Assembly: GCA_020631815.1 (NCBI GenBank)
Contig: JACKGW010000012.1
Location: 38,618 to 102,617 of the forward strand
Length of the DNA: 64,000 nt
Reading direction: 5' to 3'
DNA from: Planctomycetota bacterium
GTDB taxonomy: Bacteria > Planctomycetota > PLA2 > JAEUHO01
In this document: positions 55,925 through 64,000 of the stretch, one piece after another
Numbering within the stretch: position 1 is the stretch's first letter
Layout: the number at the start of each line of letters is the position of its first letter
Notes under the pieces: model-generated
Told to the model about the DNA's origin: nothing
What the model saw: only the letters and a program-made list of their open reading frames with translations
Databases searched by the model: none
Program-made: the position numbers and the translations under genes

Positions 55925-56488
55925 GCGCGCATGGTACGCGCTGCCCCCATGTCGTCCGCTCCCGACCGGCCCGTCACGCGAGGCCGGTAACGGGGTCGCC
56001 AAGTCGTTGCCAGGGCGGCACTTCCACGGCCCGCGGGGCCTCCACGGCGACCTTGACACCCTCCGGAGGCGCTCCTACAAGGGCGCACGCTCCAGAGCGG
56101 GAGGGACCGGGCAGGGAGGCCTGGCCGACTCGGGAGCGAAGGCGTCTGTCAGGCGGCCCGGCCCGATTCCATCGGCCCCAGCAGGGGACGATCGCTGGCA
56201 TCGGGGGCCTCCCGCAGGCACCATGGGAGCCGAGGGTCCCCGATGCAGCGTCCCGCAGAGGGCGTGGCAGCGTGGTTGTGCAGGTCGAGGCGTGGGCGTC
56301 AGCCCCGTGTCACGGCCGTGCAGCGCGTGGTCATGTCCGTACCGCGGACACGCGCGTGTCGGGGCACTCGGAAGGCAGCACACGGCAGGGCCGGCGGGCG
56401 GGGGACGCAGACGGGCAGTGCGCGACGCGCGCCAAGCTCGTTCGCGTTGCCGCGCGTGACGACTCGCCACGTTGGCAGGAAGAGCACC
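55925..56488. other. Intergenic region, no gene seen
   Basis: About 560 bases between divergent YggS and the propeller gene. The frames are Arg/Ala-rich and low complexity. I recognise no RNA structure or repeat of either dispersed family here. Confidence 0.3.
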
Positions 56489-57748
56489 ATGCAGACGTTC
56501 CGGACGACGACGCGGCGGGCCCTTGTGGTGGCCGTGCTGGCCCTGGGCGGCCTCCTCATGCTCGGCGGCGGCAGCGCCGCGGGCGATGGCCTGCTGAAGC
56601 CGCCGCAGCCGTGCGGTGGCACGCGTCGTGGCGACATCGGCGAGATGCAGATGGAGCGTTTGCCGTGGAACGTCCACGTGCTGCGCGCCGATCTCAGCCG
56701 CGATCGCCCGGTCGCCATTGCCGGCTTCTACGTCTTCGATCGCCACCTCATCGTCGTCGCGCAGAGCGGCATGGTGTGGTGCCTGGACCGCTTCAACCTC
56801 GAGCCCCGCTGGGCCAACATGCTCAGCGCGCCGCTGTTCCAGCCGCCGGCCGAGGGCGCCACGCACTTCACGTTCCTGTGCAAGGACTACCGCGGGCAGT
56901 ACTGGCTGCACGCCATCAGCAAGCGGTCCGGCGAGGAAGGCCCCGATTTCCCCCGTCGTCTGGGTTTCGCGGCCTCGTCCGGCGTCGCCGCCAACGCCTC
57001 CATGGCGTTCATGGGAAGCCTTGGTGCGGCGCATCACAACAAGACCTTCGAGAGCGTGAACCTCGTGGACGGGCGCGGTGGCTGGGGCTACCTCGCCCCG
57101 GGCATGGTGTTCGCCGCTCCGCAGATGGATGCCGCCGGCAAGAACGTCGTCTTCACGACGGACAACGGCCACGTCATCTCGCTGCCGGCTGGTGCGCTGC
57201 CGCCGCGCGGTCCCAACTGGGACAAGACGACCGGCAACAACATGAAGTACGGCCCCGGCCTGTCGCCCGAGCAGGTCGTCGTCGCGTCGCGCGACGGCGT
57301 CGTCACCTGCCTCGACCTGGACAACGGCGACATGCAGTGGATCGGCAGCGTGGGTGACGAGCCCACCGCCGCGCCGTGGATCATGGGTGGCGTCACCACG
57401 GTCGAGACCGACACGGGCATCGAGGGCGCGGACCCGATCCGCACCACGAAGTACGTGGGCATGGCGATCGTGCGCAACGTGCGCGGTCTGCACGCCTTCG
57501 ACCTGGCCTCCGGCGAGGGCATCTTCAAGGACTTGAACGCCGTCCGCCCGCTGGCCCGCGCCGGTGACTGGCTGCTCACGCTCGACGCGCAGAACAACGT
57601 GACCTTCCGCAACGCGAAGAAGGGCTACGCCGCTGCCGAGGAGCGCCTCGAGCTGGGGATGTTCGACCTCATCCCGACCAACCGCGTGGACGGCGCGCTC
57701 TACGCCGCCACGTCCGACGGCTCGATCGTCGCCGCCATCCCCAAGTAG
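56489..57748 (+). CDS. Secreted PQQ-like beta-propeller protein
   Basis: A 419-residue exported protein. The signal peptide is about 1-31 (Arg-rich n-region, ALVVAVLALGGLLMLGGGSAAG). The body is repeated beta-strand blades of the PQQ-type propeller, for example GFYVFDRHLIVVAQSGMVWCLD, VVVASRDGVVTCLDLDNGDMQW and TSDGSIVAAIPK. PQQ-binding or metal residues are not obvious, so a scaffold or binding role fits better than an alcohol dehydrogenase. ATG 56489 has AGGAAGAG upstream. A TatA gene follows 160 bp downstream. Confidence 0.8.
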   Translation: MQTFRTTTRRALVVAVLALGGLLMLGGGSAAGDGLLKPPQPCGGTRRGDIGEMQMERLPWNVHVLRADLSRDRPVAIAGFYVFDRHLIVVAQSGMVWCLDRFNLEPRWANMLSAPLFQPPAEGATHFTFLCKDYRGQYWLHAISKRSGEEGPDFPRRLGFAASSGVAANASMAFMGSLGAAHHNKTFESVNLVDGRGGWGYLAPGMVFAAPQMDAAGKNVVFTTDNGHVISLPAGALPPRGPNWDKTTGNNMKYGPGLSPEQVVVASRDGVVTCLDLDNGDMQWIGSVGDEPTAAPWIMGGVTTVETDTGIEGADPIRTTKYVGMAIVRNVRGLHAFDLASGEGIFKDLNAVRPLARAGDWLLTLDAQNNVTFRNAKKGYAAAEERLELGMFDLIPTNRVDGALYAATSDGSIVAAIPK

Positions 57749-57909
57749 TCGCCCACGCGACCGGGGCCGAGACGCCCCGAGGGATGCCCGGTTCCTGCCT
57801 GCTCCCGCCCGCGACCGGGCGGGGGCCGTGGGGTTCCACGGCGGGCAAGGGCGCGGAGGCCGCCCTGTCGGGGGTACACTCCGCAGCGACCGTGCCTTCC
57901 GGAGGTCCC

Positions 57910-58146
57910 ATGCCCAACCCGTTCACCGCGCTGCCGCTCTTCGTCGCCGGGGTTCCGGGCGGCTGGGAGCTGATCGTCATCCTGCTGATCCTCCTGCTGC
58001 TCTTCGGCAGGAAGATCCCGAGCGTGGCCCGCAGCCTGGGCCAGGGCATCAGCAGCTTCAAGAAGGGCCTCAACGAGCCCCTCGAGGAGGAAGAGCGCGC
58101 CTCCAAGAAGGACCTGCCCCGCGGCGAGGACGCCCCGACGACGTAG
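57910..58146 (+). CDS. tatA: Sec-independent protein translocase subunit TatA
   Basis: A 78-residue TatA/E pore subunit of the twin-arginine export system. An unusual 15-residue N-terminal stretch (MPNPFTALPLFVAGV) precedes the usual PGGWELIVILLILLLLFGRKIPSVARSLGQGISSFKKGL: the transmembrane helix, FGRKIP hinge and amphipathic helix. The acidic tail follows. ATG 57910 has GGAGG seven bases upstream. tatC is not in the window. Confidence 0.93.
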   Translation: MPNPFTALPLFVAGVPGGWELIVILLILLLLFGRKIPSVARSLGQGISSFKKGLNEPLEEEERASKKDLPRGEDAPTT

Positions 58147-58154
58147 GGAAGCCA

Positions 58155-58354
58155 GGTGCCTGATCCGGCGCTGCGGAGCGACAGCGACGCGAGGCGTCCG
58201 GGTCTGGCTCCGTGGTAGCGCTCCCGGACCCCAGGGCGCCCTAGTGCGCTCGAACGGGAGCAGGCCCTCCCGCCGGCGAGCGCGAGTCAACCGAGCCAGA
58301 CCCGCCGCCTCGCGTTGCCGCTGCGCGGCGCCGCAGCGCCGGGTCAGGCACGGC
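58155..58354. repeat. Inverted pair of GC-rich repeats (second repeat family)
   Basis: Two related units of about 60 bp in inverted orientation (about 58155-58216 and 58295-58352) flank an 80-base spacer that starts CTCCGTGGTAGCGCTC. The outer boxes are GGTGCCTGATCC and, reversed, GTGCCTGACCC. A similar paired layout with the same CTCCGTGGTAGCGC spacer start is at 7919-8068. The right-hand box contains the tilS stop codon. Confidence 0.75.
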
Positions 58355-59708
58355 CAACCCGCAAGTGCCACACATCGTCCGCGTCGTCCGCCACGAGGTA
58401 GCGACGGTCCACGCGCAGGCCCACCACCCAGGCGATCTCTCCGTTGGCCTCCACCACGTGCTGCTGCGCGCGGACGAACGCGGGGATCCCGCGGCGCTTC
58501 ATCCACGCGATCACGTCCACTTCGCGATCGGGCTCGCGACCGGCCGGGCGGAAGCGATCCCCGGCCTGCACGCGCCGGAGGACCGGCCGCGGGCCCGCGC
58601 GTCGTGCATCGATGCGCGCCGTGGCCTGGGCACCTGTCTCTACCCGCTCGCCCCCGGACGGCCCTCGCCACGTCGACAGCCACGCGCGCGACGGCCCGGT
58701 GGAACGTCGCCAGAGCCACGCCCGCGGCCCTCGCGCATGCAACCGCACGCCACGCGGCAGCGACACGCCGCCGCCGCGCGCCATCGCGTCCTGCAGCCGC
58801 TCGACGTGGGCGCGCGTGAGCCACGGTCCGTCGAGGTCGGCGCCGATCGCGCGCCCCATCCGACGCCATGCAGCCTCGGCCAGAGGACCCGACAGCGAAG
58901 GCCACGCCGCGCGCTCCACCTCCACCGCCGAGGCCAGCGGATGCAGGCGCAGTGCCGAACCCAAGCGCTCGACAGCAGCCCGTTCGCGCGCCGCCATGCG
59001 CGTGCGCTGGCGTGCCGCAAAGGCGGCAATCCGTGCGTCGGTCCCGGGCGACGTGCCACGCGCATGGCGCAGGCGGGCCCGGTCGTGGTGCAGGACGAAG
59101 TTGGCGGGGTCCGTGAACCACGGGAGGGACTCGGCGGTCAGCAGCTCGCGCAGCACGCCCGGATCCACGTCGAGCAGCGGCCGCAGCACCTCGACGCCAT
59201 GCGTCCCCAGCGCCCGTCGCGGCGGGATCCCCGCCAGTCCAGCACGTCCGCTGCCGCGCTGGGCGCGCAGGCAGACGGTCTCCGCCTGGTCGCGTTGGTG
59301 GTGGCCCGTCAGGACGAAGCGCGCACCGAGGCGGCATGCGAACCGCTCCAGCGTGGCGTAGCGCCAGCGGCGCGCGGCATCCTCCGTCTGCCGCAGCGCC
59401 GGACCGTGCCACGGAGCCGGGGGATGCGCCACCGGCAGCCGCAGCTCGTGCGCGAGCACGTTCACCGCGTTGCGCTCGCGGCGTGCCGTTTCCGCGTCGT
59501 GCCAGCCGTGCGCGACGTGAGCGAGTGCCAGCCGGCGGCCGGCCTCGGCTCCCCAGCCACGGGCCAGCGCAATGGCCAGGGCGCTGCTGTCGGCGCCGCC
59601 GCTGACGGCCACGACGTAGAACCCCGCGCCGGCCTCCGGCGCCAGCGCGAGCAGGCGCGACCGCACGTGATCGACCAGCTGCCCGGGCGTCTTCGGAGCC
59701 GTGTCCAC
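58344..59708 (-). CDS. tilS: tRNA(Ile)-lysidine synthase
   Basis: TilS converts the wobble cytidine of the AUA-reading tRNA-Ile to lysidine. It has 454 residues. The N-type ATP pyrophosphatase motif SGGADS is at 36-41, followed by ALAHVAHGWHDAETARRERNAV, RWRYATLERFACRLGARFVLTGHHQRDQAETV and RPLLDVDPGVLRELL. The C-terminal TilS-specific domain includes VQAGDRFRPAGREP and WMKRRGIPAFVR. The stop TGA (58344-58346) is part of a repeat box, so the final residues may be repeat-derived. Convergent with tatA. Confidence 0.93.
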   Translation of the reverse strand: MDTAPKTPGQLVDHVRSRLLALAPEAGAGFYVVAVSGGADSSALAIALARGWGAEAGRRLALAHVAHGWHDAETARRERNAVNVLAHELRLPVAHPPAPWHGPALRQTEDAARRWRYATLERFACRLGARFVLTGHHQRDQAETVCLRAQRGSGRAGLAGIPPRRALGTHGVEVLRPLLDVDPGVLRELLTAESLPWFTDPANFVLHHDRARLRHARGTSPGTDARIAAFAARQRTRMAARERAAVERLGSALRLHPLASAVEVERAAWPSLSGPLAEAAWRRMGRAIGADLDGPWLTRAHVERLQDAMARGGGVSLPRGVRLHARGPRAWLWRRSTGPSRAWLSTWRGPSGGERVETGAQATARIDARRAGPRPVLRRVQAGDRFRPAGREPDREVDVIAWMKRRGIPAFVRAQQHVVEANGEIAWVVGLRVDRRYLVADDADDVWHLRVGRA

Positions 59709-59836
59709 GCGCCCATCCTCGGGGCACGCGGCGTTGCCCGCCAGCGCGCGGACAGGGCGCGGGAACGCGGCCGACGAGCGGTAGACTCCCGACCCCCGCA
59801 GGGCCCTCCCTCCGCCCCGCGGACCGGAGGAGCGCC

Positions 59837-60835
59837 ATGACGATTCGCGTCGCGATCAACGGGTTCGGCCGCATCGGCCGCCAGGTCTTCCGCATCCTGA
59901 ACAGCCAGCGCGACCGCTTCGACGTCGTGGCGGTCAACGACCTCGGCCAGCCCGCCGCGCTCGCCCACCTCCTCAAGTACGACAGCACGCACGGCACCTT
60001 CCAGGGCGACGTGCGTCTCGACGGCGACAAGCTGGCCGTCAACGGCGACACCTTCCCGCTCCTCTCCCAGCGCGATCCGTCGCAGCTCCCGTGGAAGGAG
60101 CTGGGTGCCGACCTCGTCGTGGAGAGCACCGGCGTGTTCCGCGCCCGTGCGCAGCTCGAGCAGCACCTCGCCGCGGGCGCCAAGAAGGTGTTGCTGACCG
60201 TCCCGCCGAAGGACGCCGTGGACGCCCTCGTCGTCCTGGGCGTCAACGACGACATCCTGAAGCCCGAGCACAAGCTCGTCAGCAACGCGTCGTGCACCAC
60301 CAACTGCCTGGCCCCGATGGCCAAGGTGCTGCACGAGGCCTTCGGCATCGAGCGTGGCCTCATGAACACGATCCACGCCTACACGAACGACCAACGCATC
60401 CTCGACCTCGAGCACAAGGACCTGCGCCGCGCCCGCTCGGCCGCGCAGAACATCATCCCCACCAGCACCGGCGCTGCCCGCGCGGTGGGCAAGGTCCTGC
60501 CCGAGCTGGCCGGACGCCTGGATGGTCTCTCCATGCGCGTACCCGTCTGCGACGGCAGCATCGTGGACCTCACGGCCGTTCTTGCGCGCGACGTCACGAT
60601 CGAAGAGGTCAACGCCGCCATGCAGGCTGCCGCCGACGGCGCGATGAAGGGCATCCTCAAGTACGAGACCGACCCGATCGTCTCCACCGACATCATCGGC
60701 AGCTCGTACAGCTGCGTCTTCGACAGCCCGCTCACCATGGCCAGCGGCAACCTCGTGAAGGTCTGCGGCTGGTACGACAACGAGTGGGGCTACTCGAGCC
60801 GCTGCGTCGACCTGCTCGTGAAGATGGCGGGCTGA
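59837..60835 (+). CDS. gap: Glyceraldehyde-3-phosphate dehydrogenase
   Basis: A glycolytic enzyme, 332 residues, normal length. NAD domain: RVAINGFGRIGRQVFRIL with the Asp of VVAVNDLG favouring NAD. The catalytic Cys153 is in SNASCTTNCLAP. Also visible are MNTIHAYTNDQ, IPTSTGAARAVGKVLPEL, MRVPVCDGSIVDLT and the C-terminal WYDNEWGYSSRCVDLL. ATG 59837 has GGAGGAG upstream. First of five close same-strand genes (gap, membrane protein, rpe, accD, acetyltransferase-like). Confidence 0.97.
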   Translation: MTIRVAINGFGRIGRQVFRILNSQRDRFDVVAVNDLGQPAALAHLLKYDSTHGTFQGDVRLDGDKLAVNGDTFPLLSQRDPSQLPWKELGADLVVESTGVFRARAQLEQHLAAGAKKVLLTVPPKDAVDALVVLGVNDDILKPEHKLVSNASCTTNCLAPMAKVLHEAFGIERGLMNTIHAYTNDQRILDLEHKDLRRARSAAQNIIPTSTGAARAVGKVLPELAGRLDGLSMRVPVCDGSIVDLTAVLARDVTIEEVNAAMQAAADGAMKGILKYETDPIVSTDIIGSSYSCVFDSPLTMASGNLVKVCGWYDNEWGYSSRCVDLLVKMAG

Positions 60836-60852
60836 GGACGCCCGGGCGCGCG

Positions 60853-61455
60853 ATGCGCCACGTCGTCGGAGGCGTGCTGATCGGGCTGTTCCTGGGCCTC
60901 GCCACGATGGGGGCCCTGGAAGCCTTCGCCGCCGTCCTGCCCACCACGCCCGAGCCCGTCGAGATCGTCGGCCGCGAGGCCCGCGACGGCGCCTCGCCCT
61001 CCACGCGAGGACCCGTCGACAGCGACGGCGGCTCCTACCTCGTCGAGCTGCGCCTCGCCGACGGATCGAGACGCACGGTCTCCGCCCGGCGGGCGCTCTA
61101 CGACGCGGCGATCGGCCCGGACAGCTTGCGCCTCGTCACGCTCGAGCGCTCGCTGCTGCTGCGAAAGCCCGTCCGTCTGCTGATCCAACGCAAGCCGATC
61201 CCGATCGAAGGCGAGCTGTTGAACCGGCTCCTGCCCCCGCGCCGGGATCCGCCGATCGAGGTGCATCCCCTGCTGCTGCCCTGGTGGCTGGCCGCCGGGG
61301 CCTCGCTGCTTCTCGGCGCCCTCGGTCTCTACGTGCTCTACCGCGTGGCACTTCGGGCCCGCGAGGGCGGTCCGCATGCGCTCTACCTGCCGCTCGTGAT
61401 GCCCGTGGCGGCCCTGTTCGTGGCGCTCGCCGTGCTCTGGTGGGCACAAGCCTGA
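60853..61455 (+). CDS. Membrane protein of unknown function
   Basis: A 200-residue protein with an N-terminal hydrophobic helix (about 4-30, VVGGVLIGLFLGLATMGALE), a hydrophilic loop of about 100 residues outside, and two C-terminal helices (WWLAAGASLLLGALGLYVLYRVAL and LYLPLVMPVAALFVALAVLWW). The loop contains LVELRLADGSRRTVSARRALYDAAIGP, suggesting a small beta domain. It starts 17 bp after gap and ends 32 bp before rpe. I recognise no family. Confidence 0.7.
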   Translation: MRHVVGGVLIGLFLGLATMGALEAFAAVLPTTPEPVEIVGREARDGASPSTRGPVDSDGGSYLVELRLADGSRRTVSARRALYDAAIGPDSLRLVTLERSLLLRKPVRLLIQRKPIPIEGELLNRLLPPRRDPPIEVHPLLLPWWLAAGASLLLGALGLYVLYRVALRAREGGPHALYLPLVMPVAALFVALAVLWWAQA

Positions 61456-61487
61456 CCCCGTCGGCGCGGGCCCTACGATGGGACCCC

Positions 61488-62156
61488 ATGAGCCCCGACA
61501 CCGCCGCACCGATCCGCACCGTCAAGATCGCCCCGAGCATCCTCTCGGCCGACTTCGCCAACCTCGAGGCCGAGATCCGCGACGTGCTCGAAGGCGGCGC
61601 CGACCTGCTGCACCTCGACGTGATGGATGGCCACTTCGTGCCCAACCTCACCTTCGGCGCGCCCGTCGTGAAGAGCGTCCGCAAGGTCACGGACGCGGTG
61701 CTCGACTGCCACTTGATGATCGACAACCCCGTCAAGTACATCCCCGACTTCCTGAAGGCGGGTGCGGACTGGATCTCGGTACAGGTCGAAGCGCCCGACG
61801 ACATTGCCAAGGCCATCCAGCTGATCCGTGACGGCGGCGCACTCGCTGGCATCGTGCTCAACCCCGACACGCCGCTCGACCGCATCCGCCCGCACCTCGA
61901 CCACGTGGGCCTGGTCCTCGTCATGAGCGTGTTCCCCGGCTTCGGCGGCCAGTCGTTCATGCCCGAGGTGCTCGACAAGGTCCGCGAGCTCAAGGCGTCG
62001 GGCTGGCCGGGCGAGATCTCCATCGACGGCGGCATCGCGGAGGCCACCGCGCCCCAGGCCATCGACGCCGGCGTCGACGTGATGGTGGCGGGCACCGCCG
62101 TGTTCGGCCGCCCCGACCGGGCCGCGGCCATCCGGGCGCTGCGCAAGGGCGCGTAG
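61488..62156 (+). CDS. rpe: Ribulose-phosphate 3-epimerase
   Basis: A TIM-barrel enzyme that interconverts ribulose-5-phosphate and xylulose-5-phosphate. It has 222 residues. Motifs: VKIAPSILSADFANLEAEI, LHLDVMDGHFVPNLTFG, DCHLMIDNPVKYI, VLNPDTPLDRI, LVLVMSVFPGFGGQSFMP, EISIDGGI and VMVAGTAVFG. Metal-binding His and Asp residues are all present. ATG 61488 follows the membrane-protein stop by 32 bp. Together with rpiB at 29 kb it gives two pentose phosphate steps in the window. Confidence 0.97.
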   Translation: MSPDTAAPIRTVKIAPSILSADFANLEAEIRDVLEGGADLLHLDVMDGHFVPNLTFGAPVVKSVRKVTDAVLDCHLMIDNPVKYIPDFLKAGADWISVQVEAPDDIAKAIQLIRDGGALAGIVLNPDTPLDRIRPHLDHVGLVLVMSVFPGFGGQSFMPEVLDKVRELKASGWPGEISIDGGIAEATAPQAIDAGVDVMVAGTAVFGRPDRAAAIRALRKGA

Positions 62157-62244
62157 TCCCCCCTATCGGCAGGCCGCAGGGCCTCGGGGGCGGCCCGAGC
62201 GCCCCTCCGGGCTACACTCCCCCCTCCGGAGTGGAGCCCGATCC

Positions 62245-63111
62245 ATGGCGTTCTTCCGCCGCAAGAAGGACATCCCCCAAGGCCTGTGGATGAAGTGCCC
62301 GAGCTGCGGGCAGATGCAGTTCACCAAGGCTGTCGAGGACAATCTGTCCGTCTGCCCGTCCTGCGACTTCCACCTCAAGGTCAACGGTCCGACCCGCCTC
62401 GCCCAGCTACTGGACGAAGGCTCGATCGACCGCTTCGCCGAAGAGCTCGAGCCCGTCGACGTGCTCGGCTTCCAGGACGAGGGCGGCTCCTACGGCGAGA
62501 AGCTCGCCAAGTCGCGCCAGAAGGCCGGCGTCACGGAAGCCGTCTCCGTCGCCCGCGGCACGCTTGATGGCCATCCCGTCACGGTCGCCGCGATGGACTT
62601 CAGCTTCCGCGGCGGCAGCATGGGCGTGGTCGTGGGGGAGCGCATCGCGCAGGCCGCCGACGACGCCTTCGCGCGCAAGGTCCCGCTCATCGTGGTGGCC
62701 ACGTCCGGCGGTGCACGCATGCAAGAGGGCGCCCTCTCGCTCATGCAGATGGCCAAGACGAGTGCCGTGCTCGCGCGCCTTCGCGAGGCGGGCTTGCCCT
62801 ACATCGCGATCCTCGCCGATCCGTGCACGGGCGGCGTCAGCGCCTCGTTCGCGGCACTCGGCGACGTGACGCTGGCCGAGCCCGCGGCGCTCATCGGCTT
62901 CGCCGGCCCGCGCGTGATCCAGAACACCATCCGCACGCAGCTCCCCGAGGGTTTCCAGCGTTCCGAGTTCCTCCTCCAAAAGGGCTACATCGACCGCATC
63001 GTCCATCGTCGCGACATGAAGAAGGACGTGGGCATGCTGCTCGACTACCTGGGCCCCAAGCGTCCCGCCGAAGCCGAAGAACCCGCGCCTGCCACCGGCA
63101 CGGACGGATGA
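62245..63111 (+). CDS. accD: Acetyl-CoA carboxylase carboxyltransferase subunit beta
   Basis: AccD carries half of the carboxyltransferase that makes malonyl-CoA. It has 288 residues. The N-terminal four-cysteine zinc finger is intact (Cys18, 21, 37, 40). Core motifs: FSFRGGSMGVVVGE, SGGARMQEGALSLMQMAKTS, DPCTGGVSASFAALGD, and LIGFAGPRVIQNTI with LPEGFQRSEFLLQKGYIDRIVHR. ATG 62245 has CGGAGTGGAG upstream. The stop overlaps the next start as ATGA. Confidence 0.97.
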   Translation: MAFFRRKKDIPQGLWMKCPSCGQMQFTKAVEDNLSVCPSCDFHLKVNGPTRLAQLLDEGSIDRFAEELEPVDVLGFQDEGGSYGEKLAKSRQKAGVTEAVSVARGTLDGHPVTVAAMDFSFRGGSMGVVVGERIAQAADDAFARKVPLIVVATSGGARMQEGALSLMQMAKTSAVLARLREAGLPYIAILADPCTGGVSASFAALGDVTLAEPAALIGFAGPRVIQNTIRTQLPEGFQRSEFLLQKGYIDRIVHRRDMKKDVGMLLDYLGPKRPAEAEEPAPATGTDG

Positions 63112-63602
63112 ACGCCAAGGCCGCGGACCCCGCCCCGACACCGCCGCCCGGGGTGAGCGTTCGCCCCGTGGACGTGGACCAGGCGCGCCCCCTGCGCCTC
63201 AAGTTCCTCCGCCCCGGCGTGGGCGAGTCCGGCGTCACCTACAAGACGGACGACGAGACGAGCGCCGAGCACCTCGGCGCCTGGCGCGACGACGAGCTGC
63301 TCGGCGTGCTCAGCTTCCACCTCGAGAACCGCGTCGCCGGCGTGGGTCCCTACGGCCACCCGGGCCTTCGCGCGCGCGGCCTGGCGCTGGACGAAGCGGC
63401 CGAGCACGCCCGGGCCCTCGCCGCACTGCTTCTCGACGCCGCCCTCGAGGGCGCCAAGCGCCTCGGTGCCGCCGAGCTGTGGGCCAACGTCCGCCTGCGC
63501 CAGATCCCGCTCTTCGAGGCCTCCAGCCTCGTCGCCGTCTCCAGCGAGTTCGACATCCCGGGCCTGGGCGCCCACCGCGTCCTCGCCCGCCCGCTGGCCT
63601 GA
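63108..63602 (+). CDS. GNAT-like acetyltransferase family protein
   Basis: A 164-residue protein coupled to accD by ATGA. The sequence VSVRPVDVDQARPLRLKFLRPGVGESGVTY, ELLGVLSFHLENRVAGVGPYG, and a long helix AEHARALAALLLDAALEGAKRLGAAELWANVRLRQIPLFE resemble the GNAT fold, with the final R-IPLFEASSLVAVSSEFDIPGLGAHRVLARPL as the usual C-terminal strand block. The acetyl-CoA loop RxxGxG is not canonical. Substrate unknown; called from fold-like pattern only. Confidence 0.65.
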   Translation: MNAKAADPAPTPPPGVSVRPVDVDQARPLRLKFLRPGVGESGVTYKTDDETSAEHLGAWRDDELLGVLSFHLENRVAGVGPYGHPGLRARGLALDEAAEHARALAALLLDAALEGAKRLGAAELWANVRLRQIPLFEASSLVAVSSEFDIPGLGAHRVLARPLA

Positions 63603-63683
63603 CCCGAGCCGCTCCCCGAGGCTCCGCGCTCCGGACTTGGGGCCTCCCCGACCTGTGGCATCATGCCCGATCGCGTTAGCCGA

Positions 63684-63759
63684 TCCCCGGTAGCTCAGTC
63701 GGTAGAGCGTCGGACTGTTAATCCGCAGGTCGCTGGTTCGAGCCCAGCCCGGGGAGCCA
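63684..63759 (+). tRNA. tRNA-Asn (anticodon GTT)
   Basis: The acceptor stem TCCCCGG (63684-63690) pairs with CCGGGGA (63749-63755), followed by G and an encoded CCA (63757-63759). The D-arm is GCTCAGTCGGTAGAGC, the anticodon loop CTGTTAA gives GTT, and the T-arm has GGTTCGAGCCC. All arms fold as a cloverleaf. Confidence 0.97.
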
Positions 63760-64000
63760 CCCTCTCGTTCGAACCGAGAGAGGCGTAGAGAACGCGGCGC
63801 CAACGCAGCCGCGAAGTGCCACCCACAGGCGCCTGAATCTAGGCCCTGGCGGGGGTGGTCGATTCCGGGCCCTCGACGGCTGACCCACCGTTGAACAACC
63901 GGCCTCTCCGCGAGCCTCTCAAACTCTCCCCTGGCCGCAGAGAGCCTTGGGCCGTTTAACAGGCATGTGCAGGGTGGGGTACACCCTGGGGGTTCGAAAT
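63760..64000. other. Region downstream of tRNA-Asn, no gene seen
   Basis: A small hairpin CCTCTC-GTTCGAACC-GAGAGG lies just after the tRNA (63762-63782) without a T run. The rest has no coding frame that I can support. The last 20 bases (GGGTTCGAAAT) look like a T-arm, but no cloverleaf precedes them. Confidence 0.3.

Noticed and set aside
63940..64000. Second tRNA or tmRNA at the window end
   Set aside because: Only a T-arm-like GGGTTCGAAAT is seen; no D-arm, anticodon arm or tmRNA start motif precedes it, and the sequence stops.

Overview
The window is chromosomal DNA from a very GC-rich bacterium (about 70% G+C by eye). Several genes use GTG starts, and long spurious antisense frames are everywhere. 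The gene style fits the phylum Planctomycetota best. Pointers are an ECF sigma factor fused through a membrane segment to a formylglycine-generating-enzyme-like (FGE-like) domain, an FHA-Ser/Thr kinase, a Sua5/low-molecular-weight-phosphatase fusion, a PQQ-type propeller protein, and a type II secretion cluster with two GspG genes. This phylum call is inference; no rRNA gene is present to settle it.

Layout. 1-7.2 kb: miaA (cut by the window edge), a membrane-domain/NadD fusion, a small lipoprotein, serS and a giant MscS channel. 8.1-17 kb (minus): a type II secretion cluster gspD-E-F-G2-G1-H-I-J. 17.5-21.4 kb: rpsU and a large membrane spermidine-synthase-like protein. 21.4-22.8 kb: a decayed REP-associated tyrosine transposase (RAYT) flanked by two inverted 98-bp palindromes. 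22.8-30.5 kb (minus): a long same-strand run of Sua5-phosphatase, rpiB, esterase, pntAA/pntAB/pntB and two membrane-anchored adhesive-type proteins. 30.6-35 kb: a histidine kinase/NtrC pair and dnaK. 36-43.6 kb: an EVE protein, two paralogous lipoproteins, an FGE-like/thioredoxin fusion, the sigma-FGE fusion and an Ntn-hydrolase. 43.6-50.1 kb (minus): thiC, a MarR regulator and topoisomerase IV (parC, parE). 50.4-59.7 kb: proline dehydrogenase, purN, FHA-kinase, YggS, a PQQ-like propeller, tatA and tilS. 59.8-63.8 kb: gap, a membrane protein, rpe, accD, an acetyltransferase-like gene and tRNA-Asn.

The most unusual content is non-coding. A 98-bp palindrome built as 34-nt arm, 30-nt loop and 34-nt arm occurs six times, always between genes. 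Two copies, inverted to each other, bracket the RAYT remnant, so the window seems to contain both the mobilising gene and its dispersed products. A second GC-rich repeat family, marked by boxes such as GGTGTCAGACACC, GTGCCTGATCC and GAGCCAGGCAC, fills five other intergenic regions and supplies the stop codons of at least two genes.

Most genes are housekeeping (translation, NAD and thiamin synthesis, pentose phosphate, fatty acid synthesis, DNA topology, protein export). The candidate new biology on the protein side is the pair at 37.5-41.8 kb: a secreted FGE-like/thioredoxin protein next to a sigma factor that is itself membrane-tethered and carries an external FGE-like domain.
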